Shown piece by piece: positions 23,876 to 35,358 of a DNA stretch of 64,000 nt. The position numbers were made by a program, and so were the translations under genes. The stretch is from Oikopleura dioica. Lineage: Eukaryota; Chordata; Appendicularia; Copelata; Oikopleuridae. The stretch is taken from positions 6,184,157-6,248,156 of the forward strand of contig OU015566.1 of NCBI GenBank assembly GCA_907165135.1, in the 5' to 3' direction. Below the pieces are notes generated by a model that worked only from the letters and a program-made list of their open reading frames with translations, was not told where the DNA came from and searched no databases. Positions within the stretch are counted from its first letter, which is position 1. Each line of letters starts with the position of its first letter.

Positions 23876-24098
23876 GCATCATATATTCTTTATCGATTCA
23901 TTAAGAGCTTCGCCCCTTTTTGATGATTTGAAGCATCGTTTAGAGCAACTTGCTTCGAAGGTTCTTTCCTCTCCATGCGTAAAATAAACAGAGAGCCATT
24001 TTCCAGTCTATTTTTATCGAAAACACCTTTTTCTGGGTCGCTTCCGGTTCAGCATCATAAATGCTTGCGGTGCCTTCTCAAGCATCTCACTTCAAGAG

Positions 24099-26548
24099 AT
24101 GGCTAGGTTTTTGTTAGATACAATCCACGACGCAACCGATAACGGGGATTTGATTAATCAAGACCCTGATGATATAATAGCAAATAACACCGCAAGGTGA
24201 GGCGTAGGTATTAAGACATAATTAATTGATGTAACTTAGTGATGTCTATATCACTGACACGCATATTATACCCGTTGGTAACGAAGAAGTAAAGAGGGGT
24301 CCGGTAGACAAAAAGGAAGTACAGAGGATGTTTCAAACTGACATGGAAGCTATCAAAGCTGGTCGCAACTCCACCCTGGCCAGGCACAATGCGAAGCGTG
24401 ACCTGCACCGAGGGACAGCTCCAATGCAGGTCCGCGATATCTGACTTATCTTTTCCGATTACTTAATTTTTCAGCTAAACCAGCGTGCAAGTGACAAGGC
24501 GCAAGACTGGGCGGAGAAAATTGCACGTGGTGAAGCATTTGGTTTCGATCCAGATAATACGTATGAATCATACTCTATGTTCCACAACCTGTGTAGAAAA
24601 CCTGAGTCTGGGTCTGAAAAATATTTGATAAAAAGGAGCGCAGTGGCTTTTAAGGAAATAAGGAGAGTAACTGAATAGCGCCGCCCGATTTAAGTCGCCG
24701 TGACCCCTAAAAACCCGATCCGATCCGATCCTGGTTTCAGGGAAGAATATAGTATTCGGATTATCAGTTCAAGTGCCAGTAGACTCGGATAAGCAGCCAG
24801 GGAAACGACAGCGCCATGACCCAGAAAAGAAGTGGGAGATGATACGGGCGTAAGAGAGCGAGTCATTTAAGCGGCTGTCCGGTACTCACGCAAACCAGTT
24901 CCGAAAATTATAGTCAAGGGCTATAATATTCTTAGGGGAAAAGTTAAGAGAATTTTGAGAGTATCAAAACTCGCGAAGCCGAGAATTATGCAACTCTCAA
25001 AATTCTCACTCCATCCCTAGAATAAGCTCATTTATATTTCCCCTAGCCTAGGCTAATTTCAAAAAAATTCTTTCGGGCCCGAAAATCATGAAAAAACTGC
25101 TTGTGTAGGATTGTAGAGCTCGTCGAGACGAGTCGATTGATACCTGTAACTCTTGAAAATTCCAAGATTTTCCGCCTACGCAACTGATAAGAAGGTTGCT
25201 CAAACAAAATCGTAATTCCACTGCCGTTTTTGTTCTAGAGTAGCTACGAGGGAGTTCGACCCCTAGAAATGATCCTCATGAAAAGTTGTACTGACAGAGG
25301 AAGTTTGAACCTCTTATCTCGTGTCATGCCGAGCTTATCAGTGAAAAATCGTTTTTTTTCCATATATTCTCACAAAACATGTAAAATGATCAGTTTTTTG
25401 CACTGAATTCATTAATGAATGAAATATTTAACCTAAACAAACGATTAATATCAATCTTAATATCGCTTTGTAAGAAAATATGGAAAAAACGATTTTTCAC
25501 TGATAAGCTCGGCAGGACACGTGATAAGAGGTCCAAACTTCCTCTGTCAGTACAACTTTTTATAAGGATCATTTCTAGGGGTCAAACTCCCTCGTAGCTA
25601 CTCTAGAACAAAAACGGCAGTGGAATTACGATTTTGTTTGAGCAACCTTCTTATCAGTTGCGTAGGCGGAAAATCTTGGAATTTTCAAGAGTTAGAGGTA
25701 TCAATCGACTCGTCTCGACGAGCTCTACAATCCTACACTAGCAGTTTTTTCATGATTTCCGGGCCCGAAAGAATTTTTTTGAAATTATCAGGTAGTGTGT
25801 AGGTGATGAGCACTTGCTTACATACTACCCAAACCGTAACCTTGACTCTAAGGCTGCTAAGAGTCATCCATAGTATTGTTGTCGCGCGTGCTCGGGAATA
25901 TTCCTCTTACCATAGCTGTTATGCGTGATTACTATACGGTAAAGTCTATACGGTATAGACTATACCTTTCTTGAACCTAGGTTGGCGGGGTCAAGCTCTC
26001 GCTCTTTTTCCGAACATTTTGTTTGGTCAGTATTTGGTCTGACGAGACCCGGTTCGTACCGGACCGGGCGGCGCAGGGTGGCGCAAGGCGGCGGTATTCA
26101 GTTTCCCCGAAATAAGGGGCAAAACCGCAGAAAAACAAATATTATATTTGAAATATATTTTCATTTCTAAGCGGTTTATTTAGAGTCTGTGGGGAAAACG
26201 TCATCTTGCTCTACACCAATAATGACTTGGAATTCATGACCATGAACAATTTTCAAGAAACCGGAAAAATATGCGTCGATCGTTGGTATGAGCAAATCAA
26301 CAATTACGATTTCGACAATCATGCGGCCCGTCAAGCGGGAAAACCAATTGGTAGTTTTACTCAGGCAGTCTGGAAGAATTCCACATATCTCGGCGTCGGA
26401 ATTGCCAAGGAGAAAGATGGAAAATACATCATTGGTAGACATTTTCCTCTTTGAAGAAATAACTTTATTTTCAGTCGTTTGCCGCTACTTTCAAAAGGGG
26501 AACATCAAGGGTAAACGAGCCCGCAATATCGGCAGACTTAAAAACTGA
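24099..26548 (+). CDS. Single CAP-domain protein, 232 aa, with a 1.6-kb intron
   Basis: Exons 24099-24196, 24240-24429, 24475-24560, 26184-26434, 26475-26548; all GT-AG, phases 2-0-2-1. Starts MARFLLDTIHDATDNG, a short weakly hydrophobic start, not a clear signal peptide. Landmarks: STLARHNAKRDLH, AQDWAEKIARGEAFGFDPDN, TVCGENVILL, CVDRWYEQINNYDF, SFTQAVWKNSTYLGVGIA, VVCRYFQKGNIKG. The usual His of the first CAP signature is Ser. The large intron holds a 730-bp hairpin and a fragment related to the intron-forming element of the four-CAP gene. Confidence 0.8.
24580..24650. repeat. Fragment related to the 49451-49664 element
   Basis: Shares CACAACCTGTGTAGAAAACC versus GCAACCTCTGTAGAAAACC, then CTGAG, GGGTCT and ATAAAAAG blocks with one end of the element inserted in the four-CAP gene. 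Both copies lie in CAP-gene introns. Confidence 0.5.
25054..25787. repeat. Long near-perfect inverted repeat (hairpin)
   Basis: Arms of about 320 bp (25054-25374 and 25470-25787) around a spacer of about 95 bp. Outer ends TAATTTCAAAAAAATTC and inverse; shared inner landmarks include TTTCGGGCCCG, GACGAGTCGATTGATACC or inverse, and CACTGATAAGCTCGGC. No coding potential in the arms. Either a foldback transposon or a source of double-stranded RNA when the CAP pre-mRNA is made. Confidence 0.8.
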
Positions 26549-26674
26549 TTATTGATTTATGGAAATTTCTGAGTTCTTGAGAAAGACTGACTCTGTACTT
26601 CATTAAATTTGTTGTTTTAAATTTATTGAAATTTTTATAATTTCTATTGCAAGTTATAGCGGTTCCACTGGCAG

Positions 26675-27614
26675 CAGAGTTGCAAATTTTGTGAGCTAGC
26701 TGAGCTGAGCTATCTGAGCTAGCTGAGCTTCAGCTCAGCTCAGCAATTTTGAGGTGAGAGTCAGCTCAGCTCATCTCAGCTCAATTTTTCTGAAGAAAGC
26801 TAGCTCAGCTCAGCTCAGCTCAATGGTTTCTCGAAAAAAGTCAGCTCAGCTCAGCTAGCTCAATTTTAACCTCAGCTCAGCTAGCTCAGCTCAGCTCAGT
26901 CTATTGAGCTGACAAAGATCGAACCACTTTTGATTGGTCCTTCTTTCAAAAAAAGTCAACGTATTTTCTATACATGCTTTCCTGTTGGTCAATTTCAACA
27001 GATAGAAATAATTCGAGTTTTCTTTGAAGCAAGAGCGAAATTAGATAAAAAAAGGGTTTCCAATAAAAAATAATAAAGTACAGATGGTAAATATGTGATT
27101 GCGAATGTGAGAGACTGGTCTAGGGGTGTGCGAGGGCAGGAGCTCCCTGTCCATCTACTCTAGAAGGTTGAAACATTGGCTCACCCACATAAATGATACC
27201 ACTGTATAATATTTTGGAAGATTTCTTATTTTTAAATGACAGAATAAGTTTTTAATGTCAAAAAAATGCGATGTTGCGAGTGATATGCTGGTCTAGGGGT
27301 GTGTGAGGGCAGGGGATCCCTGTCCGTCTACTCTAGAAGGTTGAAATTAGCTTCAACACATTTTTTTGGCATTTTTTGTAACAAATGAAAATCAGTTCTC
27401 TCAGATCAGCTCAGCTAAAAAAATGGTCAGCTCAGCTCAGCTAGCTCAGTCTGAGAAATCGTCAGCTCAGCTCAGCTCAAAAATAGTCAAATATACCCCA
27501 GCTCAGCTCAGCTCAATTTTTTTGAAAAAATCCAGCTCAGCTCAGCTCAGCTCAATTTCGACCTCAGCTCAGCTAGCTCAGCTCAAAAAAAATTTTCAAA
27601 AATTTGCAACTCTG
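26675..27614. mobile_element. hAT-like non-autonomous element with AGCTC arrays
   Basis: 940 bp with ends CAGAGTTGCAAATTT and inverse, flanked by a perfect 8-bp duplication ACTGGCAG (26667-26674, 27615-27622). Subterminal arrays of CAGCT/AGCTC units at both ends. A 60-bp block (CTGGTCTAGGGGTGTG and on) occurs twice inside, about 172 bp apart. Confidence 0.85.
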
Positions 27615-27934
27615 ACTGGCAGCAATAACAAAAAAATGGTACAGTTGGTTTTCTAATTTCCGGACTAATTTTGTCCCCTGGTTTCCAAAAAAATGTCCGG
27701 AAATTTGGGTCACCGGAAAAAATTTTATGTCCCACCAAGTATTCTTAAAAAAGCGTTGGTACGGACTCAATACAAAGAGATTATGAAAGAAAAACCAGTG
27801 AATGACCCTTAGTTTTACTGTTCTTCTTCAACCTCGCGAACAAGCTCAGCTTGCGCCCAAAAAGAAGTTAATTTAACCGTAAATTGATCGCTTTTTAGAG
27901 AAAATGATCGCTCATCAATAAAATTTTGAAAAAA

Positions 27935-28128
27935 GAGGTTATCATTCGAGCCATCCAATTTCTCTAGAATATGGTCCATATTATATGGACTAGTGAATAG
28001 GGTAAGGGACTGGGAACTCTTAACGGGGAGTCCGGGGCCTAGGCCTTAGGTGGGGGCCCCCGGGGGAGGAGTAGCCCCCTTTGGTTAGGTTAAGGGTTAG
28101 GGGCAGCCCGAATGATACCCCCCTACTA
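27935..28128. mobile_element. ATTCGAGC-end element, short copy
   Basis: Inverted-related ends GGTTATCATTCGAGC and GCCCGAATGATACCCC. G-rich interior with GGTTAGGTTAAGGGTTAGG. Same family as 9077, 33640 and 46979. Confidence 0.55.
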
Positions 28129-28176
28129 CCCCCAATATAATATTGGCAATATTCTTTGCTTCTTAAGCGTCTTTAG

Positions 28177-29310
28177 CAGGGTTCGAAATGTAGCAATATA
28201 TTGCTGCTACATGCTACACGTGCTACATCCCTCAAAAAAAGTCCCTGCTACATGCTACATGTGCTACATTCCCCTTAAAAAACCGCTGCTACATGCTACA
28301 CTTGCTACATAAAATTATGCCGGTCTGCTACCATTTTCGATTAGATCTCAATAATATATGAATTTTTTTATGTTTTTCAATTTCTTAAAGTCAAACTAGA
28401 TAGAAATTAAGCTAAATATCATCATTTTCTATCAAAAGATACATTAAGGGTATAGTCATCGCTCTTTGGCAAGTCTCAAATTTTTAATCTGAGTGCATTT
28501 TTAGAATCCTCATGAAATTCTGAACAAAAAAGTCCTTCTGACCTTTATCTCTATCTCAACCAGTTTTTCGGAAAACGCGACAGAAAATAGCGAAATTTAA
28601 TGCATTTCGCCCAAAAGCCAAATTTTGGCCATCTTTAGAAACTTCAGAAAGGCTTCATATGACACATTTTTAGAAAGCTTATGCTCAGGGCTTCAAACTG
28701 GTAAAAAACGGTTGAGTTTGGGCAGTGCCCTCAGGGCAATTAAGGAGGTTATTTAGGTCAAAATTAAGTACAATCGATTTTCGAAAATTTTTATAAGAAA
28801 AAATTTAGTAATTGAAAAAAGCTCTTGTTAATTTTTAGATAAGGGTCTCATCTTCATAATCCACGCAAAAAAAATCTGGACCTTATTGAAAACTTCCGAG
28901 GAGTTCGGCCGTTTATATAGCCTATTTTGGCCGAGATGCCAACTTTAAGGAGTTGTCACGTGGTAAAAATGATGGAATTTCAAAAAAAGCTCTTGTCAAT
29001 AGTAAGATCTAAGATAGATCTTTAATTCTAGCCATTTAGGCTATTTTTACTACTTATAGGTGCTGAGGAGTACGAGCTCAAAGTAGGCCTGAGCGATTAC
29101 TATACCCTTAAAATATATTTGCTATGAATAAATCGTCTTTTTTGATAATAAAAATCCTCACCTCCTGAAAAATGTAGCAATGTAGCAAGCTACACTTCGC
29201 TACACGCTTTTTGAACGCTGCTACATGCTACACCTGCTACATCAACATGTAGCAAAAATGTAGCAATTGCTACATTGCTACATTACTACACTGCTACATT
29301 TTGAACCCTG
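28177..29310. mobile_element. hAT-like element with GCTACATG arrays and a nested MITE
   Basis: Ends CAGGGTTCGAAATGTAGCA and TGCTACATTTTGAACCCTG. Perfect 8-bp duplication GTCTTTAG (28169-28176, 29311-29318). Both subterminal regions are packed with TGCTACATGCTACA units. A TTAA MITE is inserted within. Confidence 0.85.
28444..29111. mobile_element. TTAA-flanked MITE, family 4, nested
   Basis: TTAA at 28444-28447 and 29108-29111. Ends GGGTATAGTCATCGCTC and GAGCGATTACTATACCC, inverted with one mismatch. It lies inside the hAT-like element, so it inserted later. Confidence 0.75.
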
Positions 29311-29524
29311 GTCTTTAGCCCCCAACTGAGAGAATTCCTTTGCGGCTTCTTTCCGGTTTGCGCGCAAAGATAAACGAAAAGCCATTTTTCAGTCTATTTT
29401 CAATAAAAACATTCTTATCTGGGTGGCTTCCTGTTCAAAAGCTATATAATCTTCGCATATCTACTCCACAAATTTAAAAATATACTGAGAAAACTGACCG
29501 TTTTGAGGTTGACTTTTTGTGGAG

Positions 29525-30765
29525 ATGAGTGCTACTGAAACTCGAGCCAAGTAAGCCAGATAATTTTTGATAAAAAACATATTTTAATCACGTTTTAAGT
29601 TTTGAGATTGAAACGTCTGAAGTCCCGACTGATGATAATGAACACGAGAACCTTCCGGATATTTCTGAAGTGATCGAATTCTTTGGGCTCGACGAAGCAG
29701 CTTTGCGAGCCGGACAAGAGGCTTGCTTAGATCGACACAATGAGAAGCGCGCGCTTCACCAAAGTACCAAAGACATGAAGGTATAAAGATTTTATCTTGT
29801 TATCATGATAAAAACCCCCTTTTCAGTGCCTTTCAATAAGAAAAAGTATTAAGGACACCCCGTCGGCTTTTTCCTTCGAAAAATGGAAATTTTTAAAAAC
29901 ACCATATTTTTGGTTCTTAACGCGTCTGGAAGTTAAATTTGCTTCAAAAAATTGATAAGAGGCATTTTTGACAAAGAAAAATCAATATTTTTGCCAAAAT
30001 TAGGGCAAATTCGTCCATTTAGGTCGAAAAGTCCAATTTTCTGAAAATTCATATCATCATAAATCATATTTGACACAAATTGACAAACATGATTTTGAGG
30101 GTGTTAGAGTTGAGATAGACCCCCAAAAAAAGAAGCCTCAAATACGAATCCATTTCCGAGGTCAAAATTTAAAATTCTGAAATTTGATTTTTCGAAAAAA
30201 GCTGACGGGGGGAGGGCAATATAAGCACTGTTACCTTCGGTTGTGTGATGAAGTTTTTTTTAGCTCGACAAAAATTTGACTGACGACGCGCAAAAATGGG
30301 CCGAAAAAATCGCTCGCGGCGATGCGACCGGATACGATCCAGACACGTGAGAATTAATTTACAAATTCAACTTGCCTATCACTTTTTTTAAGAATCTGTG
30401 GCGAAAACATTTCAATCATTCCCTTTGAGAGCGAATTGCCTTACTTGACTCAAGGAGACTACGTTGGTGTCGCACGATTCGCCGTCGACACCTGGTACAA
30501 CCAGGTCAGCAATTACGACTTTCCGCAGCATACAAAGAAGAATCCGAACGGCATCACCGTCTCCAGCTTTGTCCAAACAATCTGGAAAATTTCAACGTAT
30601 TTGGGCGTCGGAATCGCCCTCAAACCTGATGGATCAGAAGTCGTCGGTAGGAACTTTTCGAAAAACTCGCGGATAATTTAGCCGTTTTAAGTTGTTTGCC
30701 GATACTTACAAAAGGGCAATATCGAAGGCAATCGACCTCAGCAAGTCGGACAATTGAAACAATAA
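29525..30765 (+). CDS. Single CAP-domain protein, 205 aa
   Basis: Exons 29525-29550, 29600-29780, 30264-30346, 30393-30646, 30692-30765; all GT-AG, in phase. Starts MSATETRANF without signal peptide; residues 10-40 are acidic. Landmarks: ACLDRHNEKRALH, AQKWAEKIARGDATGYDPDT, ICGENISII, VDTWYNQVSNYDF, SFVQTIWKISTYLGVGIAL, VVCRYLQKGNIEGNRPQQVG. The usual CAP His is Ser. Closest relative is the copy at 17792, with the same last three exon lengths. Intron 2 is enlarged by a decayed TTAA MITE. Confidence 0.85.
29849..30219. mobile_element. Decayed TTAA MITE, family 5
   Basis: Left TTAAGGACACCCCGTCGGC and right GAAAAAAGCTGACGGGG match the ends of the elements at 51083 and 51803 (GGACCCCCGTCAGC). 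The right TTAA is lost. Within intron 2 of the CAP gene. Confidence 0.55.
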
Positions 30766-30831
30766 GAATAATGAATAAGAAAAATATAATGAAAAAAGAA
30801 TATTTTAATGTTTGTTATTTCTTTGCATCTG

Positions 30832-31085
30832 AGGTCGGCACCGACCCGACCTGGTCGGAAATGATCGGGTTAATATGAGCACCGATCGACCCGACCATGG
30901 ATTTTTTTTTCTTGATTTGGTCGGTGGTCGGGGTTGGTCAGTGCGTGGTCGGTTTTGTCAGTTTCTTTGAGTATTTTGGTCGGGTTAGTCGGATTTTGGT
31001 CGGTTTAAGCCTACCACAAGACCGACCAAACCGACCACGAATTCGGCAAAACCGACGATGATAAATGGTGGTCGGTGCCGCCCCT
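30832..31085. repeat. GGTCGG-rich repeat
   Basis: Ends GAGGTCGGCACCGACC and GTGGTCGGTGCCGCC are inverted relatives; the interior is made of GGTCGG and GACCGACC units, similar to 9165-9295. Non-coding. The rest of 31090-31550 shows nothing. Confidence 0.5.
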
Positions 31086-31557
31086 AGCTTTGCGTATTGA
31101 CAATACGGTATTGTTCATGAATCGTTTATTGATATCGTAAAGTTGACGAGCATTCCAGTAAACTCAAAATTCTCTCTAGTCCTGCGGATCTCTAGTTGTA
31201 GTGGTCGAGAAGAGTCGAAGACAAGGAAGAGGGAATTTCCCAAAAAGTTGTTTTATTCTTTTTCTGATTCTACAAGATGGCCTTGGTAATGAGGATATTC
31301 ATTTATGAGATTCATGAGCAGATGCTCATGCACGAGCATGTAGCTATTGTAAGGTGTAATTACGCGCACGGCGCTAGAATTGGTTACGAATGTAGAATGA
31401 GCAGAATCGCAAATGAGATTACTGGTCATCCCTCCCTCTCATAAAAATTTTAAAGCAAACACGTGTACGATAAATAATAACAGCGATTCTAGAGCATAAA
31501 AACAGAGTGGAAAAACAGAAATTCATCAAATTCGCAAAAACACTTTTTTGACAAGCA

Positions 31558-32054
31558 ATGAGCGACAGCGATTCTTCAAGTTGTTTTTCGGATTTTGCGC
31601 CAGAGATTTCCAGATCATCGACGGAGGACTCGACCAAGCCGCGGCCATTGAATTCGACAGCTGCTCATCGACGGTTCGAAGTTCGTGATGTTTTCAGAGA
31701 GGCTAGTCAAGCGATTTTTTGGGTGGCGGACCTGGCCAATCATTATCCGGAAGTCTGGTTTTACGGCGGTTACATCAGTTATAGGCAAATCGGAAGCATC
31801 CCGAAAATTACGAGCTGACCATTTGCACTGACGCTCAGATTGCGTTTGAAGGGAAGACAATGCGCTGCGTCGCCAAATGTCCAGACCGAGACCGGACATG
31901 GTTGGTTGCTTGTGAAGGGAGTTACGGTTTCGCTGAAATGGAAGAGGGAGCGCCAGTCACTTTCCAGCAGCGAACAGCAGTGCCAGTTCTGGACATGATC
32001 AATGGTCCTCATCCGGCGCCACAATACAACACATACTTCTTTTATGATTTTTGA
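31558..32054 (+). CDS. Small two-exon protein, 154 aa
   Basis: Exon 1 31558-31752 (Ser-rich start MSDSDSSSCFSDFAPE), a 32-bp GT-AG intron (31753-31784), exon 2 31785-32054. Joining gives an uninterrupted frame: WVADLANHYPEANRKHPENY, then LTICTDAQIAFEGK, CVAKCPDRDRTWLVACEG and a stop. Without splicing the first frame ends at 31818. No signal peptide or membrane span. Family not recognised. Confidence 0.6.
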
Positions 32055-32489
32055 TTATGATTTACTGGAATAACGAGTATTTAATAGATAATCTCGTTTA
32101 TTGCAGAAGCTTTTCGCCTTTCGGCATCATCAGTGCTACAGGAAGTTAGAAAACATACAGAAAACAAAAAAGCAGTTACCTTTAGAGATGCAAAGTTGTA
32201 TCTGACAAAACCACGAAAACAAACACCGAAATCCCTTCTATTCTAGAGAATTTTTCCTTTAAAAACAATAACAAGCGCAAAGATGTTGACAATGAGACAG
32301 GGGCAACCGTTGAGGCCCATAATCGTTTATTGCTTATCTGTAGGAATGGTTAGTGCAGATAGTGCGGATAATACAGAGAATACAGCCAGCATGATTATAT
32401 CTTGGGAATATACGCGTGAGTGAACTTCATCTCCGAAATGTGAACTGGCTTGCCGTAAGGAACATGAACTTAAATTACATAAGGGCTTG

Positions 32490-32722
32490 CTAATAACGAG
32501 CTTCGATACCAGAAGAAGAAGGCGCGTTCATTCGGTAGAATCTCCTGTCTAACGATCGGCTCGCCAGTTGAGGCGAATAATCCGGCTCCTAAGGAGGGTT
32601 AAAATGAGGATAAATAAAAAATGGTCTTACGATAGCTCTTGTTCTGTAAGGTGATTGGAGGGTGAGGTATTCAGACCGGATCAGCTCTTGGTAGATCGCT
32701 TCTCGATGCAGGCGTCGTCTAA
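32490..32722 (-). CDS. Possible exons of a small gene
   Basis: After an acceptor at about 32723 the minus strand reads RRRLHREAIYQELIRSEY to a GT donor at 32630. A 42-bp intron ends at 32589, and the frame continues (EPDYSPQLASRSLDRRFYRM) to TAG at 32490. The start is not found; it may be a downstream part of the 32831-33313 gene, but I could not find an in-phase junction. Confidence 0.35.
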
Positions 32723-32830
32723 ATATATTTTTCTAGCGTTATGCAATTGTTTTCAATGATAATATAAATTTCATTTTCGACCTTGTCTCTAGAACCAAAG
32801 TTGTTGTGAGGACGAAAATTTTCAATATTC

Positions 32831-33313
32831 TCAGTCTACGGATTTTTTTAAGTCCGACCAAGCAAAAAGAGGAGGTGTGTCGATTATTTTTATGAAGGCG
32901 GAATTTGTGTAACGCAGTTTTAGGAGCACAGCGAACTCGTCATCGGTGAATTCAAAGCGAAAAGGGATCCAAGAGGTGGATACCTTGACGACGGGAGGAT
33001 GAAATGGATCGCAAAAACGCCTACCTCGAACGCGATATTGCCCAAAAAAGCAATAAAAACCTATCTTTTCAAATGCCTTTGTTAAATGTCTTTTTCTTGG
33101 CAGGTCCGAAAGGCGGTCCGAAAGGTTCTTTTTTGACAGTTGAGATTTCGAAAGTGATTTACCTGAGTTCCTCTTCGAGTTGCCTTTTACGCTCACGGTA
33201 GAGAATAAGTTTGATTTCTAAATAATTTATCAGTGCGGCTTTTAAGATCTGAACTTACCGCCGTTTTCAAGTACGCTTTCGTGAATTTTTGATTTTTGGA
33301 CTTCGCTGCTCAT
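32831..33313 (-). CDS. Small basic protein, 124 aa
   Basis: Exons 33313-33259, 33217-33163, 33095-32831, GT-AG, consistent phases. Reads MSSEVQKSKIHESVLENGEI, a Lys/Arg/Glu helix (YRERKRQLEEEL), KAFEKIGFYCFFGQYRVRG, then an acidic to hydrophobic tail ending LKKSVD. No signal peptide; not recognised. Confidence 0.55.
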
Positions 33314-33619
33314 AGTTCAATAGAATTCTTGGCCGCTATTCTGAGTAGTGAAAAGAACCTTATTTGCGGTTATGAGGATGGAGCTTCTTTTGAACTTGTC
33401 CTGATGCTCAGCGGTCGAGGGATGATTTCGGGAGAGGAAGGTAGCGAAAAATCGGAAGTATTTTCGTTGTAAAAAGAAGTCCCATGAAGAATGCTGGCTT
33501 GCTTCTGTAGTGGAGGATTTCTGAAAAGGCGGTAATTAGATGCTTTTGCAATAAAAACTAAGATGCCAACACTGCCAAAGTCGGTAGGGCCTACCGGGTT
33601 GTCAGTAAGGGGCAGATGT

Positions 33620-33875
33620 CCCCTATGTAGAGAGGGGCTATCAATGATAGCCTATCATTCGAGACTATGATTCGAGCCATCCAATATCTCTAGGATCCGA
33701 GCTAGTGGTTAGGATTAGGGACTGGTGACTCTTAAGGGGGGTCCGGGGGCGAAGCTCCCTGGTTAAGACCTTAGGTGGGGAGGCGGGGGAGGTCCTGGGG
33801 CGTAGCCCCTGGGTAGGTTTAGGTTTAGGGGCAGCTAGAATGATAATCCCCTACTACTGTCCCCCAGTAAATCAT
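33620..33875. mobile_element. ATTCGAGC-end element
   Basis: Left GTAGAGAGGGGCTATCA then ATTCGAGAC and GATTCGAGCCATCCAAT; right CAGCTAGAATGATAATCCCC then TACTAC. G-rich interior with TAGGTTTAGGTTTAGGGG. Same family as 9077, 27935 and 46979. Confidence 0.55.
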
Positions 33876-33955
33876 AGCCTATGAATCATAGCCCACTATA
33901 CAGGCATCCCACTCAAGGACATCCAATCCCACTTCTAGTTTAGAGTCTAAAGTCT

Positions 33956-34683
33956 TTAGACTGGAGGCACTAGAGCAAGAACATACTTCTTCCTGGAAGA
34001 TCTTGATGACTTTGTAGGAGACTCTTCGACAGATGTAACAGGACTAACTGACTTTAGAACTTCTTCTTTTTTGACTTTTGGATCAATTTTCTTGATAAAA
34101 TCATCGGGGCAGTCCTTGAAAACGAGATTTGTAACGGCCCGTCTGGCGACTGGATCCTCAGTTCTTGGGTCAAGCGTCTTCACTTCTACAGGAGCAATGA
34201 ATTTCGAGTTTCTAAAGGAGATATTCTCAATTGATAGAGAAGAGCTGTAACAACCTGTAATTTGCTTCCAAATCTCCATCTGGTGATTTTTTCATCGAAT
34301 TCGACAAGCTCGCAGCTTTATTCGACACGATTTCTGCCAAATTCTGCGGCTTCTGACAACACAGCCAGGTTAATCCGCCCGTAAAGAGGACCATTCCAGT
34401 GCCACTAAAAGCACAGGTTATTTTGATTGAGTGTGTTGACGCGTCAAATACGGTTTTGAGTCACTTAAGAAAATGAACATGGCGCTACTTACCAAATGCT
34501 CATCCCCAAGATGAGCCCAAAGAGGCCAGTTTCTGCATCATCATCGATAAACTCGAGGGTTATTGCTATGCTGCCAGAAATAAACATCACGATGCCGATT
34601 ATCTATAAACAGTTGATTCTCTTCCTTGATTTCAAAAAGCGCCAAATTCTTACCACTGTGCAAATTGACGGTCTCTGGTGCAT
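33956..34683 (-). CDS. Two-span membrane protein, 181 aa
   Basis: Exons 34683-34654, 34602-34493, 34404-34255, 34211-33956; GT-AG with phases 0-2-2, including a 43-bp last intron. Membrane span 1 is about residues 8-30 (IIGIVMFISGSIAITLEF) and span 2 about 40-65 (LFGLILGMSICGTGMVLF, then TWLCCQ). A cytosolic-type tail rich in Lys, Ser and Glu follows (VKKEEVLKSVSPVTSVEE). No family recognised; small hairpin-topology membrane proteins fit this shape. Confidence 0.6.
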
Positions 34684-34950
34684 CTTTATCTTTGCTTTTT
34701 TGAGCCGCTCTGAAGATGAGAGTAAGTAGAGACCATAATGGCTTGTTAAATTATGCTGATGATGTTAGTTACTGCGCTTTTCTAATTGAGTCGAAAATAG
34801 AAAAAAGCAACTGTATGTTGATTGTAACAAAACAGGTCGATAGGAAAGGTATTGAGAGAAGCGATGATGATAATGATCATTAATAATTTATATTGCGTAA
34901 AGGATAGTCTTGATTTGGAAGGGTTGCCGTCATTTAGACCTACTCTTACT

Positions 34951-35358
34951 TTAAGGGGGTTGATATCAAGAATTTGATTTCCTGTCAGTGTTTTCCCGAA
35001 TTAACAAAGTCTTCTTAACAAAAGTGATCTTAACAAAGTGACTCCCTTATTTTTTCTGCTCAAGATTTATTTCAATCAACTATCTATGGAAGCCAAAAAT
35101 TAGACTTCTTGAGCTTTCGAGGTGCTACAATGCAAATCGAGCACCTCCGATTGTCGCCAAAATGACCATTTTAGGAAAGTTAGCGATCTTTGACGAAAAA
35201 TTTTGTGAAAAATTTTTTTGAAAGTCGAAATTTCGGCTTCATAGGAAATAGAAAAAGCTCTAAATTCTTGTTTTCAAAGTTAATTAAAGGTGTTACTACT
35301 TTAACTTTTGGAGAAAAGTCTGGCAGAAAATCCTAATTCTTGATATCTACCCCCTTAA
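34951..35358. mobile_element. TTAA-flanked MITE, family 6
   Basis: TTAA at 34951-34954 and 35355-35358. Ends GGGGGTTGATATCAAGAATT and AATTCTTGATATCTACCCCC are inverted with one mismatch. 35400-36510 shows no gene. Confidence 0.75.

Noticed and set aside
28112-28312. 66-aa ORF with repeated CYMLH-type words
   Set aside because: Translation of GCTACATG arrays of the hAT-like element.
32469-32504. GA-AG intron linking to a HVPYGKPVHISEMKF reading
   Set aside because: A GT-AG reading in phase 0 already gives a longer consistent frame ending at TAG 32490, so the extra GA-AG intron is not needed.
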